Source of the DNA: Paludibacteraceae bacterium
Lineage (GTDB): Bacteria > Bacteroidota > Bacteroidia > Bacteroidales > Paludibacteraceae
Length of the DNA stretch: 19,015 nt
Reading direction: 5' to 3'
Assembly: GCA_018055865.1 (NCBI GenBank)
Contig: JAGPGR010000005.1
Coordinates: 1 to 19,015 of the forward strand
Shown: positions 1 to 7,353 of the stretch, in pieces
Position numbering within the stretch: position 1 is the stretch's first letter
Layout of the letters: every line of letters begins with the position of its first letter
Translations under genes and position numbers: made by a program
Notes under the pieces: model-generated
Told to the model about the DNA's origin: nothing
What the model saw: only the letters and a program-made list of their open reading frames with translations
Databases searched by the model: none

Positions 1-132
1 GCGTTAATCTATGCACCACTGGCGGGACTTTGGTTAATTTTCACCTTTGCATGGAACAGATTGATATCTAAAGAAAAGAAAGCAGAAAAAAGAAAAGAGA
101 TTAGAAGTCAATTACTTGATAAATACAAATAG
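1..132 (+). CDS. C-terminal end of a small membrane protein (partial)
   Basis: The frame is open from the first base and ends at a TAG at 130-132, giving the last 43 residues of a protein whose start lies outside the window. The visible part has a hydrophobic stretch rich in Leu, Ile, Phe and Trp (about residues 2-18), then a strongly charged Lys/Glu/Arg tail, as in a protein whose last transmembrane helix is followed by a cytoplasmic tail. A terminator-like hairpin lies about 40 bp downstream, which supports a real gene end. The family is not recognisable from this much sequence. Confidence 0.6.
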   Translation, partial: ALIYAPLAGLWLIFTFAWNRLISKEKKAEKRKEIRSQLLDKYK

Positions 133-173
133 TCAATCCGCAGTCGTAAGTACATTTGCAGGCCTATTTTTCT

Positions 174-206
174 CCCCCTCGTTTCCTCGAGGGGTAATTT
201 GTTTTT
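174..206 (+). terminator. Probable Rho-independent terminator of the 5' partial gene
   Basis: A perfect 7-bp GC-rich stem (CCCCTCG at 175-181 with CGAGGGG at 188-194) encloses a 6-nt loop and is followed by a T-rich stretch with TTTTT at 201-205. It sits about 40 nt after the stop codon at 132. The T-tract is not immediate, so efficiency is uncertain. Confidence 0.55.
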
Positions 207-360
207 CGTTTCAAACGATGCAATGAAAAGTTTGAAATCCGTAAATATAAACCGTTGAAAGAAGTGGAGTAAATACCTTTCTTTGAATCATTATCCATTC
301 AATCCATCGGTTTAAGGGCAAAATACGTATATTTGAAACAGGACACACCGGAAAAAAGAA

Positions 361-585
361 GTGATGTCGTACACCTCACAGCAAACTGACATTGTCATTC
401 ACGGCATATCTTTTGCTAATAACAAAAGACGAACTAAAACCGCCACCGTCTATGAACGAAACACCGACATCATCCGAAGCAAACCGGACTTCGGCTATGT
501 AGAAAGTTGCTGGATAATAAAATGGTCTTTAATTTCCGTTCCTTTTAACTTCGAACGGGTAACGGTAAATGATGTGGTCAAATAA
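361..585 (+). CDS. Doubtful 74-aa ORF, no recognised family
   Basis: The frame runs from GTG (361) or the adjacent ATG (364) to TAA at 583-585. The predicted peptide is short and basic, with no signal peptide, membrane segment or motif that I recognise. A purine-rich stretch (GAAAAAAGAA, 351-360) just before the start could help initiation. Other frames over the same DNA are also fairly open (the minus strand is open from about 500 to 390), so coding in this frame is not favoured. It could be a real small protein, a remnant of an older gene, or chance. Confidence 0.15.
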   Translation: MMSYTSQQTDIVIHGISFANNKRRTKTATVYERNTDIIRSKPDFGYVESCWIIKWSLISVPFNFERVTVNDVVK

Positions 586-737
586 ACCGTTCTTTGATTG
601 TGTGATAAACGAATAAAAACAGGATAGAATTCCAGTTTTATGGATACTCCTTACGCAAATGCTGAATGGTGCCATATTTTTTTAATTTTAGTGAGTGTGT
701 ATTTCAGTGTGTGGAATGGTAAAAAACGACACATTTC

Positions 738-763
738 GGACATAAAATCATGTCTGATTTTTT
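738..763 (+). terminator. Weak terminator-like hairpin
   Basis: GGACAT (738-743) pairs with ATGTCT (750-755) around a 6-nt loop, including one G-T pair, and a run of T follows at 758-763. The stem is short, and no certain plus-strand gene ends nearby, so its role is unclear. Confidence 0.3.
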
Positions 764-810
764 AGTTAAAAATGGCTTGAAATGCTTTGTAGTAAGGGTT
801 TTGGAGGGTG

Positions 811-883
811 AGCCTTTTTGGGGACTCGAACCCCAGACCTATTCATTACGAATGAATTGCTCTACCGACTGAGCTAAAAAGGC
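811..883 (-). tRNA. tRNA-Thr (anticodon CGU)
   Basis: Read on the minus strand from 883, this folds as a complete cloverleaf of 73 nt. The 7-bp acceptor stem (GCCTTTT with AAAAGGC) is fully paired. The D-arm begins AGCTC and contains GGTAGAGC. The anticodon stem ATTCA/TGAAT holds the loop TTCGTAA, giving CGT at positions 34-36, which reads the Thr codon ACG. The T-arm TGGGG/CCCCA has the loop TTCGAGT. The 3' CCA is not encoded, so it would be added after transcription. A strong -7 element lies just upstream. Anticodon and fold are seen directly; the Thr assignment follows from the genetic code. Confidence 0.95.
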
Positions 884-898
884 TTGATAAATGGATTG

Positions 899-906
899 CA
901 AAGATA
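899..906 (-). promoter_or_regulatory. -7 promoter element of tRNA-Thr
   Basis: On the minus strand this reads TATCTTTG, matching the Bacteroidota -7 consensus TAnnTTTG. It ends 15 nt before the mature tRNA 5' end. A TTTAC about 19 bp further upstream may be a weak -33 element. Confidence 0.65.
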
Positions 907-973
907 GAACTTAAATTTTTAATTTGTAAAAAATATTTTGAAAAATTTTGACCCGGATATTAAATAAAAGTCC

Positions 974-981
974 TACCTTTG
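974..981 (+). promoter_or_regulatory. -7 promoter element of the carB leader transcript
   Basis: TACCTTTG matches the Bacteroidota consensus TAnnTTTG. A TTTG at 947-950 lies 23 bp upstream, slightly wider than the usual -33 spacing. Transcription would start near 985-988, leaving a leader of roughly 220 nt before carB, unusually long for this window. Confidence 0.6.
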
Positions 982-1023
982 CACGAAATTATTCAAACAG
1001 GTATTTTCTAATCAATAAAATAA

Positions 1024-1140
1024 ATGTATTCTAAGTTGTTTAAGCCTGCATCAGAAGAGGCAACTGTTTCACGGGGAATCGGCAATCCGTTATTTTTATC
1101 GCCCAAGCAACTTATTCTTTTTACAAATCGGAAAAAATAA
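1024..1140 (+). CDS. Putative 38-aa leader peptide upstream of carB
   Basis: A short frame starts with ATG at 1024, directly after an in-frame TAA (1021-1023), and stops with TAA at 1138-1140. Its start context is A-rich without a Shine-Dalgarno, like that of carB itself. The second half is encoded by T-rich DNA (1089-1099 and 1111-1122), and the stop codon overlaps the last base of the ascending arm of a strong terminator hairpin. A ribosome ending here would cover that arm and block the terminator. This is the geometry of the E. coli pyrL leader peptide before pyrBI. It has only two Arg codons, so arginine-codon attenuation is not indicated. Translation is inferred; the peptide resembles nothing I know. 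Confidence 0.4.
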   Translation: MYSKLFKPASEEATVSRGIGNPLFLSPKQLILFTNRKK

Positions 1141-1175
1141 AGACAAACAGTCTGAATTTTTTCCGATTTTTTTTT
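1125..1175 (+). terminator. Attenuator-like intrinsic terminator in the carB leader
   Basis: A perfect 14-bp stem pairs 1125-1138 with 1156-1169. The 17-nt apical part can itself form a small helix (AGAC 1141-1144 with GTCT 1150-1153). The descending arm runs into nine T residues at 1167-1175. This is a canonical intrinsic terminator placed about 36 nt before the carB start codon with no other gene start between, so carB expression from the upstream promoter requires read-through. A 7-nt alternative pairing (ACTGTTT 1063-1069 with AAACAGT 1145-1151) could compete with the apical helix but is weak. Confidence 0.75.
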
Positions 1176-1210
1176 GTGTGTATAAAAAACTGAAATTAAT
1201 AAATATACAA

Positions 1211-4200
1211 ATGGATAAATCAATCAAAAAAGTAATCTTACTGGGTTCGGGTGCACTGAAAATAGGTCAGGCTGGCGAATTCGACTATTCCGGTTCGCAG
1301 GCCCTCAAAGCAATGCGTGAAGAAGGCATCGAAACCATATTAATCAATCCGAATATTGCTACCATTCAGACTTCGGAAGGGGTAGCCGACAAAGTATATT
1401 TCCTGCCCATTACACCTTATTTTGTCGAAAAAGTAATTCAGAAAGAAAAACCCGACGGTATCCTTCTCGCATTTGGCGGTCAAACAGCCCTCAATTGCGG
1501 CACCGAGCTGTATCAAAGCGGCATTCTGGCCAAATACAATGTTCGGGTATTAGGAACTACTGTAGAAGCCATTATGATTACCGAAGACCGTGATTTGTTT
1601 GTAAAAAAACTGGATGAAATAGACATAAAAACACCGGTTTCGCATGCAGTTGAGAATCTGGAAGATGCTTTGATTGCTGCCCTTGAAATCGGATTTCCCA
1701 TCATGGTGCGTTCTGCCTATGCACTTGGCGGGCAAGGATCGGGCATTTCTGACAACGAAGCCGATTTTATTGAACTTTGTAAGAGCGCTTTGTCTTTTTC
1801 GGGCCAAATATTGGTGGAAGAAAGTCTGAAAGGCTGGAAAGAAATTGAGTTTGAGGTAATCAGGGATAAAAACGACCATTGTTTTACGGTTGTACCGATG
1901 GAAAATTTCGATCCGCTGGGCATTCACACGGGCGAAAGTATAGTGGTTGCGCCAATCATTACGCTATCGAAAGAACAGATTGCTTTGCTGGAAGACATTG
2001 CCCGTCAGGTAGTTCGTCATATTGGCATTGTGGGCGAATGCAACATTCAGTATGCTTTCAACGCCGAAACAAATGATTACCGCATCATCGAAATCAACGC
2101 CCGCTTGAGTCGTTCGTCGGCGCTGGCTTCCAAAGCTTCGGGTTATCCGCTGGCATTTGTGGCCACAAAGCTGGCTTTGGGCTATTCGCTTGATCAGATA
2201 GGCGAAATGGGAACGCCCAACTCGGCTTATGTGGCTCCTTCGGTGGATTACATAATTGTGAAAATTCCGCGCTGGGACCTCACCAAATTTGAAGGAGTAA
2301 GCCGCGAAATAGGTTCATCCATGAAATCAGTCGGAGAAATCATGTCAATCGGCCAATCGTTCGAAGAAATAATCCAGAAAGGATTGCGCATGATAGGGCA
2401 GGGGATGCACGGATTTGTCGGGAATCGTGATATGACGTTCGATAATGTGGAAGAAGCGCTATCCAATCCTACCGATTTGCGCATTTTTGCCATTGCCGAT
2501 GCTTTTGAAAAAGGATATACGGTGGAGCAGATCGAAGAATTTACAAAAATCGATAAATGGTTTCTTGAGAAACTGGAAAATATTGTGAAATACAGCAAAG
2601 TGCTTTCAGGCTACAATCACATTGAGGAGCTGACCGAAGGAGTACTTGCAGAAGCCAAGCGGCTCGGTTTCAGCGATTTTCAGATTGCCCGTTTTGTGGA
2701 AAATCCACAAGGAACTGTGGAAGATGATTTGTTGCGCGTACGTACACATCGTCAGGCTCTGAACGTAAAACCAATTGTACGCCGGATAAACACCATTGCT
2801 TCCGAAAATCCGGAAAAAACCAACTATCTCTATTTTACTTACGGAAAAGCCCCTTCAGTTTCCTCCGTAAAAAACCATCTTTCGGGCGGACTTGCTGAGC
2901 CCGAAACTGTTATTGTGCTTGGTTCGGGTGCTTACCGGATAGGTTCGTCGGTGGAATTTGACTGGTGCTCTGTGAATGCGGTTCAGACTGCACGAAAGCT
3001 TGGTTATCAGTCGGTTATGATAAATTACAATCCCGAAACGGTTTCGACCGATTATGATATGTGCGACCGGCTTTATTTCGACGAGCTTACGCTGGAACGC
3101 GTGCTGGACGTGATAGAAATAGAAAATCCGAAAGGGGTAATTGTATCCATGGGCGGACAAATTCCGAATAACCTGGCAATCAAGCTGTATCGTCAAAATG
3201 TGCCGATTTTGGGAACATCGGCACTCTCAATAGATCGCGCCGAAAATCGACATAAATTCTCAGCCATGCTCGATGTGCTTAAGATTGATCAGCCCCGATG
3301 GCAGGAACTTACCAGCTTCGATGAGATTGATGCTTTTGTCGACGAAGTGGGTTTTCCGGTGCTCATCCGGCCTTCATACGTTCTTTCGGGCGCTGCCATG
3401 AACGTTTGTTACGACAAGGATCAAATGCACACATTCCTTACAATGGCAGCAAAAGTTTCCAAAGAATTTCCGGTGGTAGTGTCGGTATTTATGCAAAACG
3501 CCAAAGAAATTGAATTCGACGCGGTGGCCAAAAACGGTGATGTGGTGGAATATGCCATTTCCGAGCATGTGGAATTTGCAGGTGTTCACTCAGGCGATGC
3601 TACGTTGGTGTTTCCGGCTCAGAAAATTTACTTCGAAACGATGCGCCGGGTGAAAAAAATCTCAAAACAAATAGCCCGTGAATTGAATATCAGCGGCCCG
3701 TTCAATATCCAGTATTTGGCCAAAAATAACGAGATAAAAGTGATTGAATGCAATCTGAGGGCTTCACGTTCATTTCCTTTCGTATCTAAAGTGCTGAAAC
3801 ATAACTTTATAGAAACTGCCACCCGCATCATGCTGGATGCACCGTTCGGTCAACCCGACAGTTCGGTATTCGAGCTGGATTATATTGGCGTTAAAGCATC
3901 ACAATTTTCATTTTCCCGATTGCAGAATTTTGACCCCATTCTGGGCGTGGATATGTCGTCGACCGGAGAAGTGGGCTGTATAGGCGATGATTTTGCCGAA
4001 GCAATGCTCAAATCCATGCTTTCAGTTGGCTACAACATTCCGAAAAAAGGAATTCTGATCTCATCCGGCGAAGCCAAATCAAAAGTGGATTTACTTGAGG
4101 CGTGCAAATTGCTCCACGAAAAAGGATACGAGCTGTATGCCAGTCATGGTACTCAGAAATTTCTGGAAGAAAACGGGGTGAAAGCCACCGACGTAAACTG

Positions 4201-4444
4201 GCCTGACGAAGACGGAGATAACAACATCCAAAAAATGATAGCCGAAAAACGAGTTGACCTGATTATCAATATCCCGAAAAATGTGACGAAACGGGAACTG
4301 ACCAACGGGTATATTATCCGACGAAGTGCCGTGGATTATAACATTCCACTTATTACAAATGCCCGTCTGGCCTCTGCATTTATCAATGCATTTTGTACGC
4401 TGAATCCGGATGACGTGAAAATAAAGAGTTGGCAGGAGTATTAA
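1211..4444 (+). CDS. carB: Carbamoyl-phosphate synthase large subunit
   Basis: This 1077-residue protein makes carbamoyl phosphate from bicarbonate, 2 ATP and ammonia, the ammonia being channelled from the glutaminase subunit CarA; the product feeds pyrimidine and arginine synthesis. The length matches the family (E. coli 1073). The internal duplication is clear: LLGSGALKIGQAGEFDYSG near residue 9 recurs as VLGSGAYRIGSSVEFDW near 568, marking two carboxyphosphate/carbamate ATP-grasp halves separated by an oligomerisation region. From about residue 940 there is an MGS-like allosteric domain (residues such as SSGEAKSKVDL and ASHGTQKFL), where nucleotides such as UMP or ornithine act in known enzymes. 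An upstream in-frame GTG at 1178 would lie at the edge of the terminator T-tract and add 11 unconserved residues, so I chose the ATG at 1211. carA is not adjacent. The leader suggests attenuation control. Confidence 0.97.
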   Translation: MDKSIKKVILLGSGALKIGQAGEFDYSGSQALKAMREEGIETILINPNIATIQTSEGVADKVYFLPITPYFVEKVIQKEKPDGILLAFGGQTALNCGTELYQSGILAKYNVRVLGTTVEAIMITEDRDLFVKKLDEIDIKTPVSHAVENLEDALIAALEIGFPIMVRSAYALGGQGSGISDNEADFIELCKSALSFSGQILVEESLKGWKEIEFEVIRDKNDHCFTVVPMENFDPLGIHTGESIVVAPIITLSKEQIALLEDIARQVVRHIGIVGECNIQYAFNAETNDYRIIEINARLSRSSALASKASGYPLAFVATKLALGYSLDQIGEMGTPNSAYVAPSVDYIIVKIPRWDLTKFEGVSREIGSSMKSVGEIMSIGQSFEEIIQKGLRMIGQGMHGFVGNRDMTFDNVEEALSNPTDLRIFAIADAFEKGYTVEQIEEFTKIDKWFLEKLENIVKYSKVLSGYNHIEELTEGVLAEAKRLGFSDFQIARFVENPQGTVEDDLLRVRTHRQALNVKPIVRRINTIASENPEKTNYLYFTYGKAPSVSSVKNHLSGGLAEPETVIVLGSGAYRIGSSVEFDWCSVNAVQTARKLGYQSVMINYNPETVSTDYDMCDRLYFDELTLERVLDVIEIENPKGVIVSMGGQIPNNLAIKLYRQNVPILGTSALSIDRAENRHKFSAMLDVLKIDQPRWQELTSFDEIDAFVDEVGFPVLIRPSYVLSGAAMNVCYDKDQMHTFLTMAAKVSKEFPVVVSVFMQNAKEIEFDAVAKNGDVVEYAISEHVEFAGVHSGDATLVFPAQKIYFETMRRVKKISKQIARELNISGPFNIQYLAKNNEIKVIECNLRASRSFPFVSKVLKHNFIETATRIMLDAPFGQPDSSVFELDYIGVKASQFSFSRLQNFDPILGVDMSSTGEVGCIGDDFAEAMLKSMLSVGYNIPKKGILISSGEAKSKVDLLEACKLLHEKGYELYASHGTQKFLEENGVKATDVNWPDEDGDNNIQKMIAEKRVDLIINIPKNVTKRELTNGYIIRRSAVDYNIPLITNARLASAFINAFCTLNPDDVKIKSWQEY

Positions 4445-4480
4445 GCTATGAATCAGACTAATATATAAGAGAGAGAAAGA

Positions 4481-4512
4481 AAATCCCTTCGTTTCAGGCG
4501 AAGGGATTTTTT
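4481..4512 (+). terminator. Terminator between carB and the convergent membrane gene
   Basis: An 11-bp perfect stem (AAATCCCTTCG 4481-4491 with CGAAGGGATTT 4499-4509) encloses a 7-nt loop and continues into T residues on the plus strand. On the minus strand the same stem is followed by a T-rich run, so it can also end the convergent gene whose stop is at 4524. Confidence 0.85.
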
Positions 4513-4523
4513 AGTCAGTGTAC

Positions 4524-4979
4524 TTATTCATTAATCACAATTCCTTTTGTCTCGGCCATTTTCCTGATGGCTTCTTTCAGGTCGGCGGCATTATCGTAGT
4601 TGAAGTAAGCGAAGTGGATGATGTAAGTCGATTGATCTTTTTTCAGAATTTCGTAATTTTTCTCTACCTGTTTTATGGATTGAATTTCATTCCATAAAAT
4701 GGTTTCAGATTTGGACGATTCATCCGGTTTGATGGCAATTTTCTCCTCATCCACACGGATATATGCTTTTCGGATTATCGAACTTAATCCTTTGAATGAA
4801 AAATAGAGACCTACCATTCCGAAAATGAAGATGTAAATCCAGTCAAACTGGTCAATTCCATTTTCTTTTTTTAAGCCTTCAGCGATTACCCAACCGGTCA
4901 TTCCTAAAAATATAATACCAATCATCAGGTGGTAAAGCGAATTTTTGTTGTTTTCTTTTATATTTCTGTTCAGCAACAT
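4524..4979 (-). CDS. Two-TM membrane protein with a cytoplasmic PH-like domain, unknown function
   Basis: The 151-residue product has two hydrophobic segments (roughly residues 18-34 and 46-63) separated by a short charged loop, then a soluble C-terminal half with alternating beta-type segments containing VDEEKIAIKP and WNEIQSIK. That pattern resembles the small PH-like domains found after paired transmembrane helices in many bacterial membrane proteins. The frame can be extended to a TTG at 5006, but a good -7 promoter element at 5004-5011 overlaps it, so the ATG at 4979 is the better start. It appears monocistronic and ends at the bidirectional terminator shared with carB. No enzymatic motif is visible, and no function is assigned. 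Confidence 0.8.
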   Translation of the reverse strand: MLLNRNIKENNKNSLYHLMIGIIFLGMTGWVIAEGLKKENGIDQFDWIYIFIFGMVGLYFSFKGLSSIIRKAYIRVDEEKIAIKPDESSKSETILWNEIQSIKQVEKNYEILKKDQSTYIIHFAYFNYDNAADLKEAIRKMAETKGIVINE

Positions 4980-5003
4980 GGTTATGAAGTTTTTTTTCAG
5001 CAA

Positions 5004-5036
5004 CAAAGATAATAAAACGAATGATTTTCAGCAAAA
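5004..5036 (-). promoter_or_regulatory. Promoter of the two-TM protein gene
   Basis: On the minus strand TTTTG (5036-5032) is followed after 20 bp by TATCTTTG (5011-5004), an excellent match to the Bacteroidota -33/-7 promoter. It predicts a short leader of about 20 nt to the ATG at 4979 and argues against the longer TTG start. Confidence 0.75.
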
Positions 5037-5170
5037 TATGTATAGAACGATCTTGACCTTATAAATTCAAACATATTATTACTTTTAATGAAAACATTTC
5101 AGTATTTATTATTGTTTTCTATTTGATTTAAAATCTTTCCAAAAACAAACAACGTAAAAAAATAACAACT

Positions 5171-5731
5171 ATGAACACAAAAATCAAATTCACTTTTGCC
5201 ATTATTTGCGCCACGTTTCTTATTGCTTTTTCCTCTTGCGAAAGTATAAAGGAAAAACTGGCTGTTCCTATTCCGATAAATGACATTGAAATATCTTTCG
5301 AAGTTCAACCCGCTTCACAATCTTCGCCTGCAGCAAAAGCACCTGCTGTCACAGCTGTTGAAAAAGTGCTTCTCGACAAAACTTTTGATGTAAATATTGT
5401 AGAAGAAGCCGAAAAACTGGGATATGATATGGATAATATCATCGAATTTGTGATTACGGCAGGCCGAATAGAGCTTGTAGAACCGGCCGGTTTCGACATG
5501 AATGAATTCAAAAATGTAAAGATTTATTTTGATAACCAGACCAAACTTGTAGCTGAGGTTGATAAAATTGAAAACAATAAAATTCTGATTAAAATTGTAA
5601 ACGGAGATTTGCTTCAAAAACTGAAAGATGATAAATTGCACGTGATTATTACAGGTGATAATTTTCCTTCCAAACGTGTGAAACTGAAATTCATTTCGAG
5701 TTACCGCGCAAAGATTAATGTGTTCAAATAG
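5171..5731 (+). CDS. Secreted lipoprotein, unknown function
   Basis: The 186-residue product begins with a basic N-terminus (KIK), a hydrophobic core and a lipobox-like FSSC ending at Cys23, indicating a signal-peptidase-II lipoprotein of the cell envelope. The mature part starts ESIKEKL, passes through an Ala/Pro/Ser-rich linker (about residues 47-62), and continues as a beta-rich domain of about 120 residues with alternating hydrophobic strands and no cysteine after Cys23. The sequence just after the lipidated Cys is not a clear surface-export signal, so location on the inner or outer leaflet is open. No catalytic motif or known domain is recognisable. It stands alone between a divergent and a convergent gene. 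A weak TACTTTTA near 5080-5087 could be its -7 element. Confidence 0.85.
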   Translation: MNTKIKFTFAIICATFLIAFSSCESIKEKLAVPIPINDIEISFEVQPASQSSPAAKAPAVTAVEKVLLDKTFDVNIVEEAEKLGYDMDNIIEFVITAGRIELVEPAGFDMNEFKNVKIYFDNQTKLVAEVDKIENNKILIKIVNGDLLQKLKDDKLHVIITGDNFPSKRVKLKFISSYRAKINVFK

Positions 5732-5758
5732 AGCCTGTTGATGTAACGCTTACCAATA

Positions 5759-5796
5759 AAAAAATGCTGATTTCAAATGCTGAATCAGCATTTTTT
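5759..5796. terminator. Bidirectional terminator shared by the lipoprotein and GNAT genes
   Basis: A perfect 14-bp stem pairs 5759-5772 (A-run then TGCTGATT) with 5783-5796 (AATCAGCA then a T-run), with a 10-nt loop. A-run and T-run lie on opposite sides, so both strands see a stem followed by T residues. The descending arm overlaps the stop codon of the minus-strand gene (5785-5787). Confidence 0.85.
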
Positions 5797-6318
5797 GTAT
5801 GTCCTGAATTTTTGATATGTCAGGATGTTTTCAAATCCTTCGGGAGTTTTCACCCAGTGTTTCAGCATGCCGTGGAGTTCGTACTTATTTTCGAAGAGTT
5901 TTCGGCTGGCCATGTTGCTCTCAGCTATCTGGACGTACAGTTGATTGATTTTCAAAAAGTTAAAAACATACTCTTCCACCAATTGAAGACTTTCGCGGGC
6001 ATATCCTTTGCCCTGAAACTCGCTGGCTACGAAAAGCCCCAGCGCCACCCGGCTGTGATGCATTTCGAAATCAAATAAATCCACTGTTCCAACTGTTTCT
6101 GTCGTGGTTTTGTCCACTATCATGAGCCGCAATTGTTTTGTTTCGTAGATGTCAAATGAAGTGCCTGCAATGTATTGCTTGAGCTGAAAGCGGGAGTAAG
6201 GAGCTCGCGTATTTCCGGCGAGCCAGAGAGAAGTGTCATTTTCCCATTTGTAGAGCAATTCCAGGTCTTCAGGTTCCGGAGCACGCAATCGGATAATAGC
6301 AGATTCCAACAAGTTCAT
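5785..6318 (-). CDS. GNAT-family N-acetyltransferase (RimJ/SpeG-like)
   Basis: The 177-residue protein spans a full GNAT domain, which transfers acetyl from acetyl-CoA to an amine. The N-terminus (IIRLRAPEPEDLELLYKWEND) is typical of the RimJ/RimL/SpeG branch, whose members acetylate ribosomal protein N-termini, polyamines or antibiotics. The acetyl-CoA pyrophosphate loop is visible as FQGKGYA at residues 101-107, fitting the Q/RxxGxG/A motif, followed by a helix and the motif B region with ESNMASRKLFE. The substrate cannot be deduced. It starts 11 nt after the helix-hairpin-helix gene stop in the same direction and has no visible promoter of its own, so it is probably co-transcribed with it. 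Confidence 0.9.
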   Translation of the reverse strand: MNLLESAIIRLRAPEPEDLELLYKWENDTSLWLAGNTRAPYSRFQLKQYIAGTSFDIYETKQLRLMIVDKTTTETVGTVDLFDFEMHHSRVALGLFVASEFQGKGYARESLQLVEEYVFNFLKINQLYVQIAESNMASRKLFENKYELHGMLKHWVKTPEGFENILTYQKFRTYKKC

Positions 6319-6329
6319 TCTGTCATTTT

Positions 6330-7280
6330 TTATTTAAATTCCAAATACGGTTCCAATTTGATTATATCTTCTCCGGTGAGTTCATCCAGTACTTTCAAAT
6401 CGTTTATGCTGTTCAGTTTTACTTTTTTGCGTCTGAATTCGTAAATTGCTTTCGCTTTCTGAAACGTTTTGATGTAAGGATGGCTTTTCAAACGGTCCAG
6501 GCTGGCTATGTTCACATTTATCTTTTTTATTTGAGAGTTATCAACCGTAAGATATGATTTCATTTTTTCGAAATTTTCAGGTCTCATGCCATACACCTCT
6601 TTCAGTTGTTCTACCGAATGAAATCCACCCAACATTCTGCGATATCCGGCAATACTTTTAGCCGTAGAACGCCCGAGTCCGGGCACCTGAACCAAAGATG
6701 CCGTATCGGCGCTGTTCAATTCCAGCGAAACAATTCTTTTGAGCGTCGTTTGTTCCGGTACAGTTTCCGTATTTAGCGTTTCAGTCAGACTTTCAGTCGG
6801 GTTTTGCGCATCTGTTTCCAGCGAAATGTAAGGTTTCAGTTCCTCGTATTTTTCGGGAGTGATGCCGTAAACCCGGGCAAAATCTTCCGGTTTTCTGAAT
6901 TTCCCGCCTTTATTTCTGTATTTGAGAATATTTTTGGCCACGTAGGACTTCAACCCCAGACGTACAAACGCTGCAGAATCGGAAGTGTTAGGATCAAATG
7001 CAAAAAGTTCATATTTTGCATTTTCAACGGTTTTTTTGGGATAAGGTTTGTAGAAATTGTCAAAATCCTCGTACTTGCTTTGTTTCTTACGTTCTATCTC
7101 CACCAGGCTTTCTCTGAATTTGGCCGCTTCCTTCAAAAATGAAACATCAGATACTTCTAATTGAGGTTTTACCAAACGAGGCATCAACCAACCTGCCAGC
7201 AAAGATATCACAATCAGTCCCAGCAAAATTATAATACCGATTTTCTGTCCCCGGTTGAAGTGAAGAAAAATTTTTAGCAT
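6330..7280 (-). CDS. Membrane-anchored protein with three ComEA-like helix-hairpin-helix repeats
   Basis: The 316-residue product has one N-terminal transmembrane segment (about residues 13-35), a charged linker, and three helix-hairpin-helix units related to the ComEA DNA-binding domain, at roughly residues 91-151, 186-243 and 255-313. The middle unit is the clearest, with ELNSADTASLVQVPGLGRS and GYRRMLGGF; the other two are more diverged. In ComEA such a unit binds double-stranded DNA during uptake, so DNA binding at the periplasmic face is a reasonable inference but not shown. The open frame extends to 7367, but that adds an unconserved peptide before the membrane segment; the ATG at 7280 is preferred. 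A GNAT gene follows 11 nt downstream and proS lies 119 nt upstream on the same strand. Confidence 0.85.
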   Translation of the reverse strand: MLKIFLHFNRGQKIGIIILLGLIVISLLAGWLMPRLVKPQLEVSDVSFLKEAAKFRESLVEIERKKQSKYEDFDNFYKPYPKKTVENAKYELFAFDPNTSDSAAFVRLGLKSYVAKNILKYRNKGGKFRKPEDFARVYGITPEKYEELKPYISLETDAQNPTESLTETLNTETVPEQTTLKRIVSLELNSADTASLVQVPGLGRSTAKSIAGYRRMLGGFHSVEQLKEVYGMRPENFEKMKSYLTVDNSQIKKINVNIASLDRLKSHPYIKTFQKAKAIYEFRRKKVKLNSINDLKVLDELTGEDIIKLEPYLEFK

Positions 7281-7287
7281 GATTAAG

Positions 7288-7306
7288 CTCTTAAAGTCAC
7301 TAAGAG
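7288..7306. repeat. Small inverted repeat just upstream of the HhH gene
   Basis: CTCTTA (7288-7293) and TAAGAG (7301-7306) form a 6-bp inverted repeat around 7 nt, ending 7 nt before the HhH start codon. It could be a leader hairpin or an operator; chance is also possible. Confidence 0.3.
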
Positions 7307-7353
7307 ATATGTATATGTATCTTATTCTACAATTAATGCTGCCGGTTTCGATT

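Larger units (their letters stand above)
133..810. other. Gene-poor interval with no convincing gene
   Basis: This 678-bp stretch holds the terminator at 174-206, a weak 74-codon reading frame at 361-585, and a small hairpin followed by T residues at 738-763 (6-bp stem including one G-T pair). Nothing else stands out. It has no tRNA, repeat array or recognisable promoter. Its base composition resembles the neighbouring intergenic DNA, and it may contain decayed coding sequence. Confidence 0.5.

Noticed and set aside
1178..1210. GTG start extending CarB by 11 residues
   Set aside because: The extension begins right at the terminator T-tract, is not like CarB N-termini, and the ATG at 1211 gives the standard family start.
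1513..3831. Several open frames of 60-125 codons on the minus strand opposite carB
   Set aside because: They lie entirely inside carB, have no family resemblance and no promoter or A-rich start context; they follow from carB codon usage.
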